Assembly: GCA_002350845.1 (NCBI GenBank)
Contig: DEFL01000085.1
Location: 1 to 34,873, forward strand
Source of the DNA: Christensenella sp. UBA2853
Lineage (GTDB): Bacteria > Bacillota > Clostridia > Christensenellales > Aristaeellaceae
Direction of reading: 5' to 3'
Length of the DNA stretch: 34,873 nt
Part shown: positions 24,372 through 32,154 of the stretch, one piece after another
Layout: every line of letters begins with the position of its first letter
Numbering within the stretch: position 1 is the first letter of the stretch
The notes under the pieces: model-generated
Told to the model about the DNA's origin: nothing
The model's input: the letters and a program-made list of their open reading frames with translations, nothing else
Databases searched by the model: none
Made by a program: the position numbers and the translations under genes

Positions 24372-24695
24372 ATGAGCGATATGGAACTGAACAACAACAT
24401 GGACGAGCTTGAAGACGCTGAGGACCTCGGCCCGATCACTCTTGTTGATGAAAACAATGAAGAGCATCAGTTTGAACTGATTGATACGGTCAAGTATGAA
24501 GAGGATACGTATGCCGTGATGGCACCCTACGGCGACATCGATGACGAGTCCGAAGATGAAATCAACCTGGTCATTCTCCGCATGGTGGAAGAGGGCGATG
24601 AGATCTCCCTGGAAACCGTTGCCGATGAAGACCTTCTGGATGCCGTCTATGCGGCTTTCCAGGAAGCCAATCCCGATCTGTTCGAAGAAGAGTAA
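24372..24695 (+). CDS. DUF1292 family protein (YrzB-like)
   Basis: 107 residues, strongly acidic (many Asp and Glu). It matches the small DUF1292 family of Bacillota (YrzB), whose function is not known: ITLVDENNEEHQFELIDT near the start, then YAVMAPYGDID and VILRMVEEGDE. In other Bacillota it is often near alaS and yrrK, and here it follows an alanyl-tRNA editing gene. The ATG at 24372 has AGGAGG eight bases upstream; a longer frame reaching 24279 overlaps the promoter and is not used. It is followed by a strong terminator. Confidence 0.88.
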   Translation: MSDMELNNNMDELEDAEDLGPITLVDENNEEHQFELIDTVKYEEDTYAVMAPYGDIDDESEDEINLVILRMVEEGDEISLETVADEDLLDAVYAAFQEANPDLFEEE

Positions 24696-24714
24696 TCCTT
24701 CCCGGAAAAGATCA

Positions 24715-24750
24715 AAGGCTGCTGCAGAACTCCCTGCAGCAGCCTTTTTT
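24715..24750 (+). terminator. intrinsic terminator of the DUF1292 gene
   Basis: A perfect 13-bp stem (24715-24727 with 24734-24746, loop 6) and six T residues. On the minus strand it could also end the leftward rmlA operon, though with an interrupted T tract. Confidence 0.93.
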
Positions 24751-24772
24751 CTTCTTTCAGTCCATATCCTGT

Positions 24773-25678
24773 TCAGTTCAGGTAATCCCCGGTATCCTCC
24801 GCCGTTTCAGCCTCTGTGTCCAGATCGCTCTTCCTGTTTTCCTTCATTCTCTCCTCATAATACGCACACACCGTTGTGCGCATATAGCAGGTGATCAGCA
24901 GGTTCAGCAGGAGATTCACGATCAGCGCCACTGGATAGGAAATGCCGGCAAACAGATTCACGACCAGGTCCACCAGGAGCATATACAGCACAAAGCTCAC
25001 AATGACCGACAGCAGCTGCATGACGCGCCTGCGCATCATGGCAATGCTCTCCTTCAGGCAGCTCCACGCGCTCTTTTCCGGAATGTCCGCCATGAGAATC
25101 GGGGCGAGCGCATAGTGCAGATTGGCGCGGATCATCAGGGCCATCATGAGGGCAAGGCCCATGGAGTACATGAAGGTAAAGCCGGACGTGCTGCCCTTGC
25201 CCGTGATGAAGAGCACAGCACCAAGCACCATGACGGCAAACCCGGGCAGTCCCCACAGAATCATCTTGACGCTCATCATGATCTGCAGAAGGATTGCCTT
25301 GAAGAAGCACCGCACCCTGGCAAACAGGTCCATCGCATCCGCCTGCGCGCCGCGGAGAATGCGGAGCGTGAAATAGTTTCTCCCGATATCAAGGAACGGG
25401 AAGGCAAGATACAGGAAAGGAATCACCATCCAGAGCGTCCGCGCGGCGGGGCTCATGTTCTGTGCTGCCGCCGAAATGATTTTCCGAATGACATTCACAG
25501 AAAAGTCCGCATACTGATACTGCAGGACCGCATTGATGATGCTGTTGCCGGAGAAGCTCGCCGCCATCTGCAGCATCAGCGACGGGATGCTCGCCAGGAG
25601 CGTGACCAAAAGGGCAAACGGCAGATAGGCCTTCATGGCGTCTCTGGCCTTCTGCCTGAGTTCAGGTGCGTAGATCAT
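24773..25678 (-). CDS. DUF975 family integral membrane protein
   Basis: 301 residues, about six membrane helices, with a charged acidic C-terminal tail. It fits the DUF975 family of Bacillota: an N-terminal LRQKARDAMKAYLPFALLVTLL helix, the FPFLDIGRNYFTLRILRG loop, and a LHYALAPILMADIPEKSAWSCLKES loop before the final helices. The function is unknown. Its ATG overlaps the stop of the polysaccharide gene upstream by four bases, so it is cotranslated with a surface polysaccharide operon. Confidence 0.85.
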   Translation of the reverse strand: MIYAPELRQKARDAMKAYLPFALLVTLLASIPSLMLQMAASFSGNSIINAVLQYQYADFSVNVIRKIISAAAQNMSPAARTLWMVIPFLYLAFPFLDIGRNYFTLRILRGAQADAMDLFARVRCFFKAILLQIMMSVKMILWGLPGFAVMVLGAVLFITGKGSTSGFTFMYSMGLALMMALMIRANLHYALAPILMADIPEKSAWSCLKESIAMMRRRVMQLLSVIVSFVLYMLLVDLVVNLFAGISYPVALIVNLLLNLLITCYMRTTVCAYYEERMKENRKSDLDTEAETAEDTGDYLN

Positions 25679-27171
25679 GAATCAAACCCTCCCGGGCTTC
25701 CTTCTCCATCTGCACACGCCATCCCGAAAACCGCCCAGGCCATGGGCGAAACCAGACAGATGCTGAAGGAGAAAAAGCCCTGAACAGAATATAGAAGTAC
25801 ACTCACGCCCACAGCGCGCGAAAACGCATCCGGCTTTCGCAGGCTGTGAACAGCCAGTGAAATGACCAGTGCAAGGTAGAGCACCAGGGCTGGAAGCCCG
25901 CTGCCCGCCAGCACGGCCAGGTACAGATTATGCGGATTATCAAAATTTTCCCCCAGGACATTCCCTGTCGCCTGAAGATAATCGCGCATCGCATAATAGA
26001 ACATATCCGGGCCGGTGCCAAACAGCAGGGAATGGCGGCTGACATCCAGGGTATGCCGCCATACGCCCCATCTCCAGGAGCCGAACGAATCGTCCGGCCG
26101 GCCGTGGAAAATCTCGTGGATTTCAAACAGCATGCCGCTGTTCCCGAGCGGCACAAAACAGACCAGCGCAAGCGCGGCCGCAGACACCCCTGCCCAGAGA
26201 AGAACGACCGTCCGCAGAGACAGTGTGCCGGTTTTTCGTTTGGAGAAAAACCATCCCGCCGCCAGAAAAGCAGCGGCCATGAGCGCCCAGGCAAGCGATT
26301 TCCGCCTCAGGATCAGCAGGATGCTGTCCGTCCCATCCAGCCAGGGAAGCGCGAACATCCGCCGGAGAGCAAAGCACAGACAGATGCCGGCGAGCGCAAT
26401 CCCTGCCCGCCGCCTGACCCGCTCTCGGACCAGCGCCAGAGAGAGAATGAGGACCGCGAGCAGACCCACAGAAAGGAGGCCCGACTGGACCTCCATCAGT
26501 GATTCCAGGAAAACGCCAGCGAGCGCTCCGGTGAGGAGCAGTGCGCCGCCGTGCCCGAGAACATAGGGGATCATCAGCAGCGGAATCTGCAGAATCAGAT
26601 ATCCGCTGACCATATCGATGTTGCCGATGGTGCCCTGAAACTCATAGTTTGTCAGTGTGCTCCGGCCTCTGGGAAAAAGATCCAGCACATTCAGCCCGGC
26701 ATACTGTCCCAGGACAATCGCTGTGTACACCGTGATCCCTGCAGCACAGGCAGCCAGAACGATGCTGCGCCGCGGGGTATGTAGCGAAAAAATCAGGAAT
26801 AGCAGCACATAGCACACCTGCGTGATCAGGCCTTCATACCGGACCGCGCCGTTGAGCACAATGCGCACGCCATCCGCATCCGTTTTGGCGGCATAACTGC
26901 CGAAAAAGGCAGACAGCACAACCCATGCGGCATACGCAAGACAGAGAATGCGGGAAACGTTGTTCCACCGGAAGGCGCGCCTCCATGCGGGCAGAAACGC
27001 GAGCGCTGCAAAACCGGAAACCCCGGTCAGCAGCAGCATCTGCAGATATTTAAAGCGCGTTATGGAGCTGTAGTCATGGACAGAGAGCGGGAACACACCC
27101 AGCAGCAGAACGCCAAGGATCCCAAAAAGAATCCCCGGGTCCGCCTGCCCTGTCCCTTTCCGGTCGATCAA
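25675..27171 (-). CDS. O-antigen ligase/polymerase (Wzy/WaaL)-like membrane protein
   Basis: 498 residues from a TTG start that shares a four-base overlap (TTGA) with the rmlA stop. About twelve hydrophobic segments. A large extracytoplasmic loop (about residues 350-420) contains RWGVWRHTLDVSRHSLLFGTGPD and NFDNPHNLYLAVLAGSGLPAL, the arrangement typical of the PF04932 family, which polymerises or attaches polysaccharide repeat units at the membrane. Whether it is a polymerase or a ligase cannot be told. The link with rmlA suggests a rhamnose-containing polymer. Ribosome site GGAAGG is moderately placed. Confidence 0.82.
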   Translation of the reverse strand: MIDRKGTGQADPGILFGILGVLLLGVFPLSVHDYSSITRFKYLQMLLLTGVSGFAALAFLPAWRRAFRWNNVSRILCLAYAAWVVLSAFFGSYAAKTDADGVRIVLNGAVRYEGLITQVCYVLLFLIFSLHTPRRSIVLAACAAGITVYTAIVLGQYAGLNVLDLFPRGRSTLTNYEFQGTIGNIDMVSGYLILQIPLLMIPYVLGHGGALLLTGALAGVFLESLMEVQSGLLSVGLLAVLILSLALVRERVRRRAGIALAGICLCFALRRMFALPWLDGTDSILLILRRKSLAWALMAAAFLAAGWFFSKRKTGTLSLRTVVLLWAGVSAAALALVCFVPLGNSGMLFEIHEIFHGRPDDSFGSWRWGVWRHTLDVSRHSLLFGTGPDMFYYAMRDYLQATGNVLGENFDNPHNLYLAVLAGSGLPALVLYLALVISLAVHSLRKPDAFSRAVGVSVLLYSVQGFFSFSICLVSPMAWAVFGMACADGEGSPGGFDS

Positions 27172-28052
27172 TACTGGATCTTCCCTTCCGCCACAGCCTT
27201 GAGGTGCTCACCGTACGGGCTCTTACCATAGAGCTTTGCGGATTCCATCAGCTCATCGCGGTTAATCCATCCGCGGATGAAGGCAATCTCTTCCGGAGCC
27301 GAGATCTGAATGCCCTGGCGGTTTTCCACCATATGCACAAACTCGGATGCCTCCAGAAGGCTGTCCATCGTGCCGGTATCCAGCCAGGCAAACCCGCGTC
27401 CAAGGCGCTGCACATCCAGCGTCCCGTCTTCGAGGTACATGCGGTTCAGATCTGTGATCTCCAGTTCGCCTCTCGCACTGGGCTTGACCTTCTTGGCAAA
27501 CTCGCAGACGCGGTTGTCATAGAAATACAGTCCCGTGATGCAGTAGTTGCTCTTGGGATGCTTCGGCTTCTCTTCCACGGAAAGCACTTTCCCGTCCTTG
27601 TCAAACTCGACAATGCCGAACCGCTCAGGATCATTGACGTAATAGCCGAAAATCGTCGCACGGCCTTTCTTGGCCTGCTCGGAGGCCTGCAGAAGGATCC
27701 GGCCGAAGCCGTTGCCGTAGAAGATGTTATCGCCCAGCACCATGGCGCAGGGTTCACCGGCGATAAACTCTTCGCCGATCAGGAAGGCCTGGGCCAGGCC
27801 GTCGGGGGAGGGCTGCACGGCATACTGCAGGCTGATGCCGAACTGGCTTCCGTTCCCGAGCAGTGCTTCAAAGCGCGGGGTATCCACCGGGGTGGAGATG
27901 ATCAGAATGTCCCGGATCCCCGCGAGCATCAGCGTGGCCAGGGGATAATAAATCATGGGCTTGTCATACACCGGAAGAAGCTGTTTGCTTGTCACCATGG
28001 TCAGCGGATACAGACGGGTACCCGCGCCTCCTGCCAGAATAATACCTTTCAT
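27168..28052 (-). CDS. rmlA: glucose-1-phosphate thymidylyltransferase
   Basis: 294 residues, the standard RmlA length. Makes dTDP-glucose from dTTP and glucose-1-phosphate, the first step of dTDP-L-rhamnose synthesis. It has the nucleotidyltransferase signature LAGGAGTRLYP near the start, KQLLPVYDKPMIYYPL, the LGDNIFYG metal-binding motif and EKPKHPKSN. The ATG at 28052 has AGAGGAA about five bases upstream; the longer frame to 28079 does not. It heads an overlapping operon with the Wzy/WaaL-like and DUF975 genes, separate from rmlB-rmlD. Confidence 0.97.
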   Translation of the reverse strand: MKGIILAGGAGTRLYPLTMVTSKQLLPVYDKPMIYYPLATLMLAGIRDILIISTPVDTPRFEALLGNGSQFGISLQYAVQPSPDGLAQAFLIGEEFIAGEPCAMVLGDNIFYGNGFGRILLQASEQAKKGRATIFGYYVNDPERFGIVEFDKDGKVLSVEEKPKHPKSNYCITGLYFYDNRVCEFAKKVKPSARGELEITDLNRMYLEDGTLDVQRLGRGFAWLDTGTMDSLLEASEFVHMVENRQGIQISAPEEIAFIRGWINRDELMESAKLYGKSPYGEHLKAVAEGKIQY

Positions 28053-28127
28053 ACCGGTTCCTCTTCCTGCGGCTTTCATTTGCGTCTGCTGTATTCCGCT
28101 GTTTTTCTGCTTCCTGCCGCAGTCTCC

Positions 28128-28156
28128 ATTGTAGTCGAATACCTCCCGGAAATCAA
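28128..28156 (-). promoter_or_regulatory. promoter of the rmlA operon
   Basis: Minus strand -35 TTGATT (28151-28156), 17-base spacer, -10 TACAAT (28128-28133), about 75 bases upstream of the rmlA ATG. Confidence 0.68.
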
Positions 28157-28221
28157 TGTTTCCTTCCAGATTGCACCGTTTTCCGGCTCATTTTGCTCTT
28201 TTCCCGGTCTGTGGATGTCGC

Positions 28222-28250
28222 TTGCGTTTCGATGACGCCGTTGCTATAAT
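28222..28250 (+). promoter_or_regulatory. promoter of the DUF5711-esterase operon
   Basis: -35 TTGCGT (28222-28227), 17-base spacer, perfect -10 TATAAT (28245-28250) with an upstream TG (extended -10), 30 bases before the ATG. It diverges from the rmlA promoter. Confidence 0.82.
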
Positions 28251-28280
28251 CTGCTGACAGGAAAGGAGGAGTCTGCCGCA

Positions 28281-29435
28281 ATGCCGCGCACCAAAACCAG
28301 TTCCAGTTTCCAGAATATGATCAATCGTGAGAAAAAAATCATCCTGCAGGTCCGCAACTGGCTGATTCTCATTGTGGTTGTCCTTCTGATCGGACTGGGA
28401 ATCTACCTGATCTCCCACCTTGGCTCCGTTACGGAAATATCCTCTGTCGTCCTCCCATGTTACGCGTATCAGGATGTGACACCCTTCGGCGACAGTATCC
28501 TCTATTATGACTCCGCTTCCATTCACTGCCTCAATGCCACAGGCGGCGTCAGATGGTCGCTCCCTGTCGGTGCGAATGCACACTTCTCCGTATCGGACAC
28601 CAATATTGTCGTATGGTCCGGCTCCCGCCTGTTCATTGTCAACAAGGACGGCCGCCCAACCTATAATGAGACCCAGCTCGCTGAAGTTCAGTTTGCGAGA
28701 ATCGGCAGCCGCTACTGCGCTGCTGTCATCGGCTCCGACACCAGTCCCACGCTGATTGTCCGCTCACTCGACGGCACTTCGGTTGATGAAGAGTCGGAAG
28801 CCTACAGCAACCTCATGATGCTCGACGTCGGATTCTTCGGCGAAGCAGATCAGTACATGTGGACGCTTGCCATGGACGTCTATGGAACCGCCATCAATAC
28901 CGTGCTCAATACGTTCCAGGTCGGAAAAATGAACACCGGCATTGTATCCCTCGGCGAATTCCTCGCCTACAAGGTGCTCTATGAAAACACCCGGCTTCAT
29001 GTGTTCACGACCCAGCAGATGTATACCTATGACTATAAAGCTGTTCAGGACATGTCCGGCACACGCCTGGTATACGGCTGGTATTACCTCGACAGCTACA
29101 TTCCCGAGCACGGAAACGCCTACATTCTTCTTGCGCCGAATGCCAAGCGCACGTCCACACAGACCATGACCGAGCTGCGTCTGCTCACCGGTTCCATTGA
29201 CCGGCGGTATACCCTGCCCTCGGCCTGCTTCGGCGCCGCGATCCAGGGAAAGAACCTTTATGCCTTCTCCAAAGACTATCTCTACCGTGCAGACGTCGGC
29301 AAGCAGAGCTTTTACGGCTATCCGCTCAAGCTGAGCGCGGAGAGTGAGGTCACGGAATTCTTCGGGCTCACCAGCAACGGTCGCGCCGTTGTTGCCTGCG
29401 GTGATGTGGTCTACTCCATCTCGCTTCCGCAGTAA
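28281..29435 (+). CDS. DUF5711 family membrane-anchored beta-propeller-like protein
   Basis: 384 residues. A basic N-terminus (1-27) is followed by a single membrane helix (about 28-46) and a large extracytoplasmic domain. That domain is built of repeating beta-rich segments (e.g. GDSILYYDSASIHCLNATGGVRWSLPVG), like a PQQ/YncE-type propeller, matching DUF5711 of Clostridia. The function is not known. A strong AAAGGAGGAG ribosome site precedes the ATG. The esterase gene follows after 24 bases, so the two are cotranscribed. It may be an envelope protein with a sensor or scaffold role, but nothing in the sequence proves this. Confidence 0.82.
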   Translation: MPRTKTSSSFQNMINREKKIILQVRNWLILIVVVLLIGLGIYLISHLGSVTEISSVVLPCYAYQDVTPFGDSILYYDSASIHCLNATGGVRWSLPVGANAHFSVSDTNIVVWSGSRLFIVNKDGRPTYNETQLAEVQFARIGSRYCAAVIGSDTSPTLIVRSLDGTSVDEESEAYSNLMMLDVGFFGEADQYMWTLAMDVYGTAINTVLNTFQVGKMNTGIVSLGEFLAYKVLYENTRLHVFTTQQMYTYDYKAVQDMSGTRLVYGWYYLDSYIPEHGNAYILLAPNAKRTSTQTMTELRLLTGSIDRRYTLPSACFGAAIQGKNLYAFSKDYLYRADVGKQSFYGYPLKLSAESEVTEFFGLTSNGRAVVACGDVVYSISLPQ

Positions 29436-29459
29436 ATGCAATGAGAAAGGATGATCTGC

Positions 29460-30227
29460 ATGGCTTTCTGCACCGTACAGTTTTTCTCTGAAGCACTCGT
29501 TGTCGCAGTTTCTGTCAACGTGATCTATCCCGAAAAAAACATGGGCATCGGCGTGGAAGCCGGCAAAACGGAAGAGCTGCCTCAGGTGCTCTACCTGCTG
29601 CACGGCTACAGTGATGATCACAGCATCTGGATGCGCCGCACCAGTGTCGAGCGCTATGCCGCAAAGCACAATCTTGCAATCATTATGCCTGCCGTCAATC
29701 ACAGTTTCTACTGCAATGAAGTCCACGGCGAGCGGTACTGGGACTTTGTCTCCGAAGAGCTTCCCCGCGTGATGCACTCCTTCTTCCGGCTTTCTGACAA
29801 GCCTGAGGACACCTTTGTTGCGGGTCTTTCGATGGGCGGATACGGCGCGATGCGCCTGGCCCTGATGCATCCCGATCGCTTTGCCGCAGCCGCGAGCTTC
29901 TCCGGCGCACTGGATATGGCATCCCGTGTATCGGACCCGAAGAGCGCTGCCCGGTTCGCGAACATTTTCGGAGAGAACACCAGCATCAAAAATACCGAGT
30001 ACGATCTCCTGTACATGCTTAAAAAGCAGGCCAAGGCCGAGCACAGGCCGCGCCTGTATGTCTCCTGCGGAACCGCAGACGGCCTGTTCGCCGCGCACAA
30101 GAAATTCTGCACGCAGGCCAAAAAGACCGGCTGGGATCTTGAAACCGAAGAAATCCCGGATGCCGTGCATGAGTGGGGGCTTTGGGACAGCCAGATCGAG
30201 AAATTCATCGCTTCCTATATCCGATAA
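29460..30227 (+). CDS. FrmB/EstA-like alpha/beta hydrolase esterase
   Basis: 255 residues from the ATG with AAAGGA eight bases upstream (an ATG nine bases earlier overlaps that site). An alpha/beta hydrolase of the esterase-D / tributyrin esterase type. Nucleophile S124 in GLSMGGYGAMR, acid D207 in SCGTADGLF and histidine H237 in DAVHEWGLWD form a full triad, and the LYLLHGYSDDHSIW oxyanion region is present. No signal peptide, so probably cytoplasmic. Likely substrates are short-chain acyl esters such as acetylated sugars or S-formylglutathione, but specificity is unknown. A terminator follows. Confidence 0.9.
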   Translation: MAFCTVQFFSEALVVAVSVNVIYPEKNMGIGVEAGKTEELPQVLYLLHGYSDDHSIWMRRTSVERYAAKHNLAIIMPAVNHSFYCNEVHGERYWDFVSEELPRVMHSFFRLSDKPEDTFVAGLSMGGYGAMRLALMHPDRFAAAASFSGALDMASRVSDPKSAARFANIFGENTSIKNTEYDLLYMLKKQAKAEHRPRLYVSCGTADGLFAAHKKFCTQAKKTGWDLETEEIPDAVHEWGLWDSQIEKFIASYIR

Positions 30228-30231
30228 CACA

Positions 30232-30266
30232 CATCAGGCAGTGCCTTGCGCACTGCCTGATGTTTT
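30232..30266 (+). terminator. intrinsic terminator after the esterase gene
   Basis: A perfect 13-bp stem (30232-30244 with 30250-30262, loop 5) and four T residues, five bases after the stop codon. Confidence 0.85.
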
Positions 30267-30280
30267 CATTCCTTCTCTCT

Positions 30281-30310
30281 TTGCTTTCAATTCTGTGATA
30301 TCATTATAAC
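30281..30310 (+). promoter_or_regulatory. probable promoter of the SGNH hydrolase gene
   Basis: -35 TTGCTT (30281-30286), 18-base spacer, -10 TATAAC (30305-30310); a 17-base spacing gives TTATAA. About 50 bases upstream of the ATG. Confidence 0.5.
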
Positions 30311-30358
30311 CAGCATCAATCTTCCGGTATGCCGGAACTATATGGAGGCTGATACTGC

Positions 30359-31453
30359 ATGATCCAGAGACTGAAGTCCTTCCTTGCCCGCGCCGAAAAA
30401 GGCGAAGAACTCACCGTAGCTTTTCTCGGCGGGTCCATCACGCAGGGATCCCTGGCCTCAACGCCGGAAACCTGCTACGCTTACCGGGTCTATGAATGGT
30501 TCCGGAATACCTATCCGCAATCCGCTTTCCATTATGTCAACGGCGGCATCGGCGGAACCAATTCGCATTACGGTGTGTCCCGCGCCGTGACGGATGTCCT
30601 GATGTATCAGCCGGATCTGTGCATTATTGATTTTTCCGTCAATGATGTCACCGGCAGCGAAGGTTTTGATCTGACCGGTGCCGCTCAGGACGATTTCTTC
30701 GCCGAAACCTATGAGGGGACAATCCGCCGGCTCCTCGCCTGGCCCTCCGCCCCGGCTGTTCTGCTCCTGTGCAACATCCAGTACTCCGATGGCATGACCA
30801 TGGAGGATACCCATGTGCGCATCGCAAAGCACTACGGTATCCCATATACCTCCATCCGCGACAGCATCTACCGCGATCTCAAGAGCGGCCACTATGCCCT
30901 TTCCGACATCTCACCGGACGGCCTGCATCCCAACACCCACGGGCATGCGCTGATTGCCGAGGAGATCATCCGGAAGGTGCAGGAAATCGCACAGATGCCT
31001 TCTGCGCCTATCCCGGATACGCTGCCTGATCCCGTGACACTCAACCGCTTTGAAGATGCCGAGCGTCTCACCATTCGCAATGCCTGCCCGCGTCTGGAGG
31101 GCTTCCACGCTGACACCCGCGAAAAGACCAAGCTTCTGGATCACTTCAAAAACGGCTGGATCGGCCGCCGCACCGGGGATGCCATCCATTTTGATCTTCC
31201 GGACATCCGAACGCTGGCCGTACAGTACCGCAAAGGGATCCATCATCCCGCCTGTGTGGCCCGGCTGACGCTTGACGGCGCAAAAACACTCGTCCTTGAC
31301 GGCAATTTTGAGGAGGATTGGGGCGATTGCCTCTATCTTGATGACATACTGCACGATACGGTGCCGGGACATCATACGCTTGATATTGAGGTCACCGGGG
31401 ATTCGGATGGCAACGCCCTCCCCTTCTACCTGATGTCCCTGATTGTTTCCTGA
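30359..31453 (+). CDS. SGNH/GDSL-family hydrolase
   Basis: 364 residues. Block I GGSITQG with nucleophile S26, block II NGGIGGT (61-67), block III N95 in FSVNDV, and block V DGLHPNTHGH with D187 and H190: all four SGNH blocks are intact. The C-terminal 150 residues look beta-rich and may bind carbohydrate, as in carbohydrate esterases that deacetylate xylan or mannan. No signal peptide is visible, so it probably acts in the cytoplasm. A GGAGG site lies ten bases upstream. The gene has its own promoter and a strong terminator. Substrate is not predictable from sequence. Confidence 0.9.
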   Translation: MIQRLKSFLARAEKGEELTVAFLGGSITQGSLASTPETCYAYRVYEWFRNTYPQSAFHYVNGGIGGTNSHYGVSRAVTDVLMYQPDLCIIDFSVNDVTGSEGFDLTGAAQDDFFAETYEGTIRRLLAWPSAPAVLLLCNIQYSDGMTMEDTHVRIAKHYGIPYTSIRDSIYRDLKSGHYALSDISPDGLHPNTHGHALIAEEIIRKVQEIAQMPSAPIPDTLPDPVTLNRFEDAERLTIRNACPRLEGFHADTREKTKLLDHFKNGWIGRRTGDAIHFDLPDIRTLAVQYRKGIHHPACVARLTLDGAKTLVLDGNFEEDWGDCLYLDDILHDTVPGHHTLDIEVTGDSDGNALPFYLMSLIVS

Positions 31454-31467
31454 ACCGATCCTTTCTG

Positions 31468-31497
31468 CGTCCTGCCCTTCCGGGCAGGGCGTTTTTT
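31468..31497 (+). terminator. intrinsic terminator of the SGNH hydrolase gene
   Basis: A stem of ten pairs including one G-T (31468-31477 with 31482-31491, loop 4) and six T residues, 15 bases after the stop codon. Confidence 0.9.
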
Positions 31498-31503
31498 GCA
31501 TAC

Positions 31504-31526
31504 AAAAAGCTCCCTTTGCAGGGAGC
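31504..31526 (-). terminator. minus-strand terminator left of the CRISPR array
   Basis: A 6-bp stem (GCTCCC/GGGAGC, loop 6), followed on the minus strand by five T residues. It would end leftward transcription from the gene remnant or the CRISPR array. Confidence 0.6.
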
Positions 31527-31528
31527 AG

Positions 31529-31565
31529 AAGGCAGGACCGGGCTTTCGCCGGATCCTGCCTTTTT
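31529..31565 (+). terminator. second hairpin terminator in the SGNH-CRISPR gap
   Basis: Nine pairs, a bulged A and four further pairs (31529-31541 with 31549-31562), then five T residues on the plus strand. The stem also sits just after the stop of the leftward gene remnant, so it may have served that gene as well. Confidence 0.6.
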
Positions 31566-31581
31566 CATGACAGGAACCGGT

Positions 31582-31683
31582 TTACTTCTGGACGGCATCC
31601 TGTTCGGCAGCAGCGCCGGCACGGCGGCCCATGGTGGAATACAGGCCCAGGGAAGCAGCGAGAATGTAGTTCTCGTTGTAGAA
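31582..31683 (-). pseudogene. 3' remnant of a protein-coding gene
   Basis: On the minus strand, codons from 31683 down to a TAA at 31582-31584 encode about 33 residues with protein-like composition (FYNENYILAASLGLY, then STMGRRAGAAAEQDAVQK). It is followed by transcription terminators, as a genuine gene end would be. Its upstream continuation is replaced by the first CRISPR repeat two bases away. No start codon with a ribosome site is available, so this looks like the end of a gene whose body was lost. The protein family is not recognised. Chance coding in 100 bases cannot be fully excluded. Confidence 0.45.
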
Positions 31684-31685
31684 GT

Positions 31686-31980
31686 GTTTCAATTCACGCC
31701 CCCGCGAAGGGGGCGACCGCATGAAGGCCGCCAAAACCTACATCGACATCAAGTTTCAATTCACGCCCCCGCGAAGGGGGCGACATGATCAGGAATACCG
31801 CATTGTCAGAACCTACATGTTTCAATTCACGCCCCCGCGAAGGGGGCGACGGGGTGCTGACACTGACAGCATCATCACGGAAGGCGTTTCAATTCACGCC
31901 CCCGCGAAGGGGGCGACTCGGCATCATCGCCGGTGTCAAGTTTTTCGAGTTTCAATTCACGCCCCCGCGAAGGGGGCGAC
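31686..31980 (-). CRISPR. small CRISPR array, type I-C-like repeat, 5 repeats and 4 spacers
   Basis: Five identical 32-bp repeats at 31686-31717, 31753-31784, 31819-31850, 31886-31917 and 31949-31980. Spacers are 35, 34, 35 and 31 bases. On the minus strand the repeat starts GTCGCCCCC, forms a 7-bp stem (CGCCCCC/GGGGGCG, loop TTCGC) and ends ATTGAAAC, the layout of type I-C repeats, so transcription should run leftward with the leader on the right. No cas gene is in the window. All repeats are identical, with no decay at the expected trailer end. The IS21 element begins 48 bases beyond the expected leader-side end. Confidence 0.95.
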
Positions 31981-32028
31981 CCATTTGCCACGTCATGAAT
32001 CTGATAAGTGTTTTTTGCAAGCCCCTCG
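31981..32028. other. 48-bp stretch between CRISPR array and IS21 end, probable leader stump
   Basis: Directly after the fifth repeat are 48 bases ending at the IS tip. If the array reads leftward this is where the leader promoter-proximal end should be. It contains no further complete repeat. It is too short to be a whole leader, so either the leader was cut by the IS or the array's control region lies beyond the IS. Confidence 0.45.
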
Positions 32029-32091
32029 TGTAGGTTTTTGCAGAACAAAAATGCAGGTTTCTGCACCTACAAAATGTAGGTAATTGCAGAA
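32029..32091. repeat. three IS21 terminal repeats at exact 23-bp period
   Basis: Copies begin at 32029 (TGTAGGTTTTTGCAGAA), 32052 (TGCAGGTTTCTGCACC) and 32075 (TGTAGGTAATTGCAGAA), each 23 bases after the last, about two helical turns. The shared core is TGYAGGTNNNTGCA. Such repeats at IS21 ends bind the IstA transposase. An inverted ACCTAC/GTAGGT pair joins copies two and three. Confidence 0.8.
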
Positions 32092-32154
32092 GGTCCATCG
32101 CGGACTTAGGAAGATGGGGCACCGGAGATGAATACCCGGTACCCCGGGGTCAGA

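Noticed and set aside
32005..32036. A degenerate sixth CRISPR repeat just before the IS
   Set aside because: GTTTTTTGCAAGCCCC shares only short pieces with the repeat and needs gaps to align; other repeats are all identical, so a chance match is more likely.
31721..32083. Open frame through the CRISPR repeats (repeating FQFTPPRRGR)
   Set aside because: The repeated peptide is the translated CRISPR repeat; no ribosome site, and it runs into the IS end.
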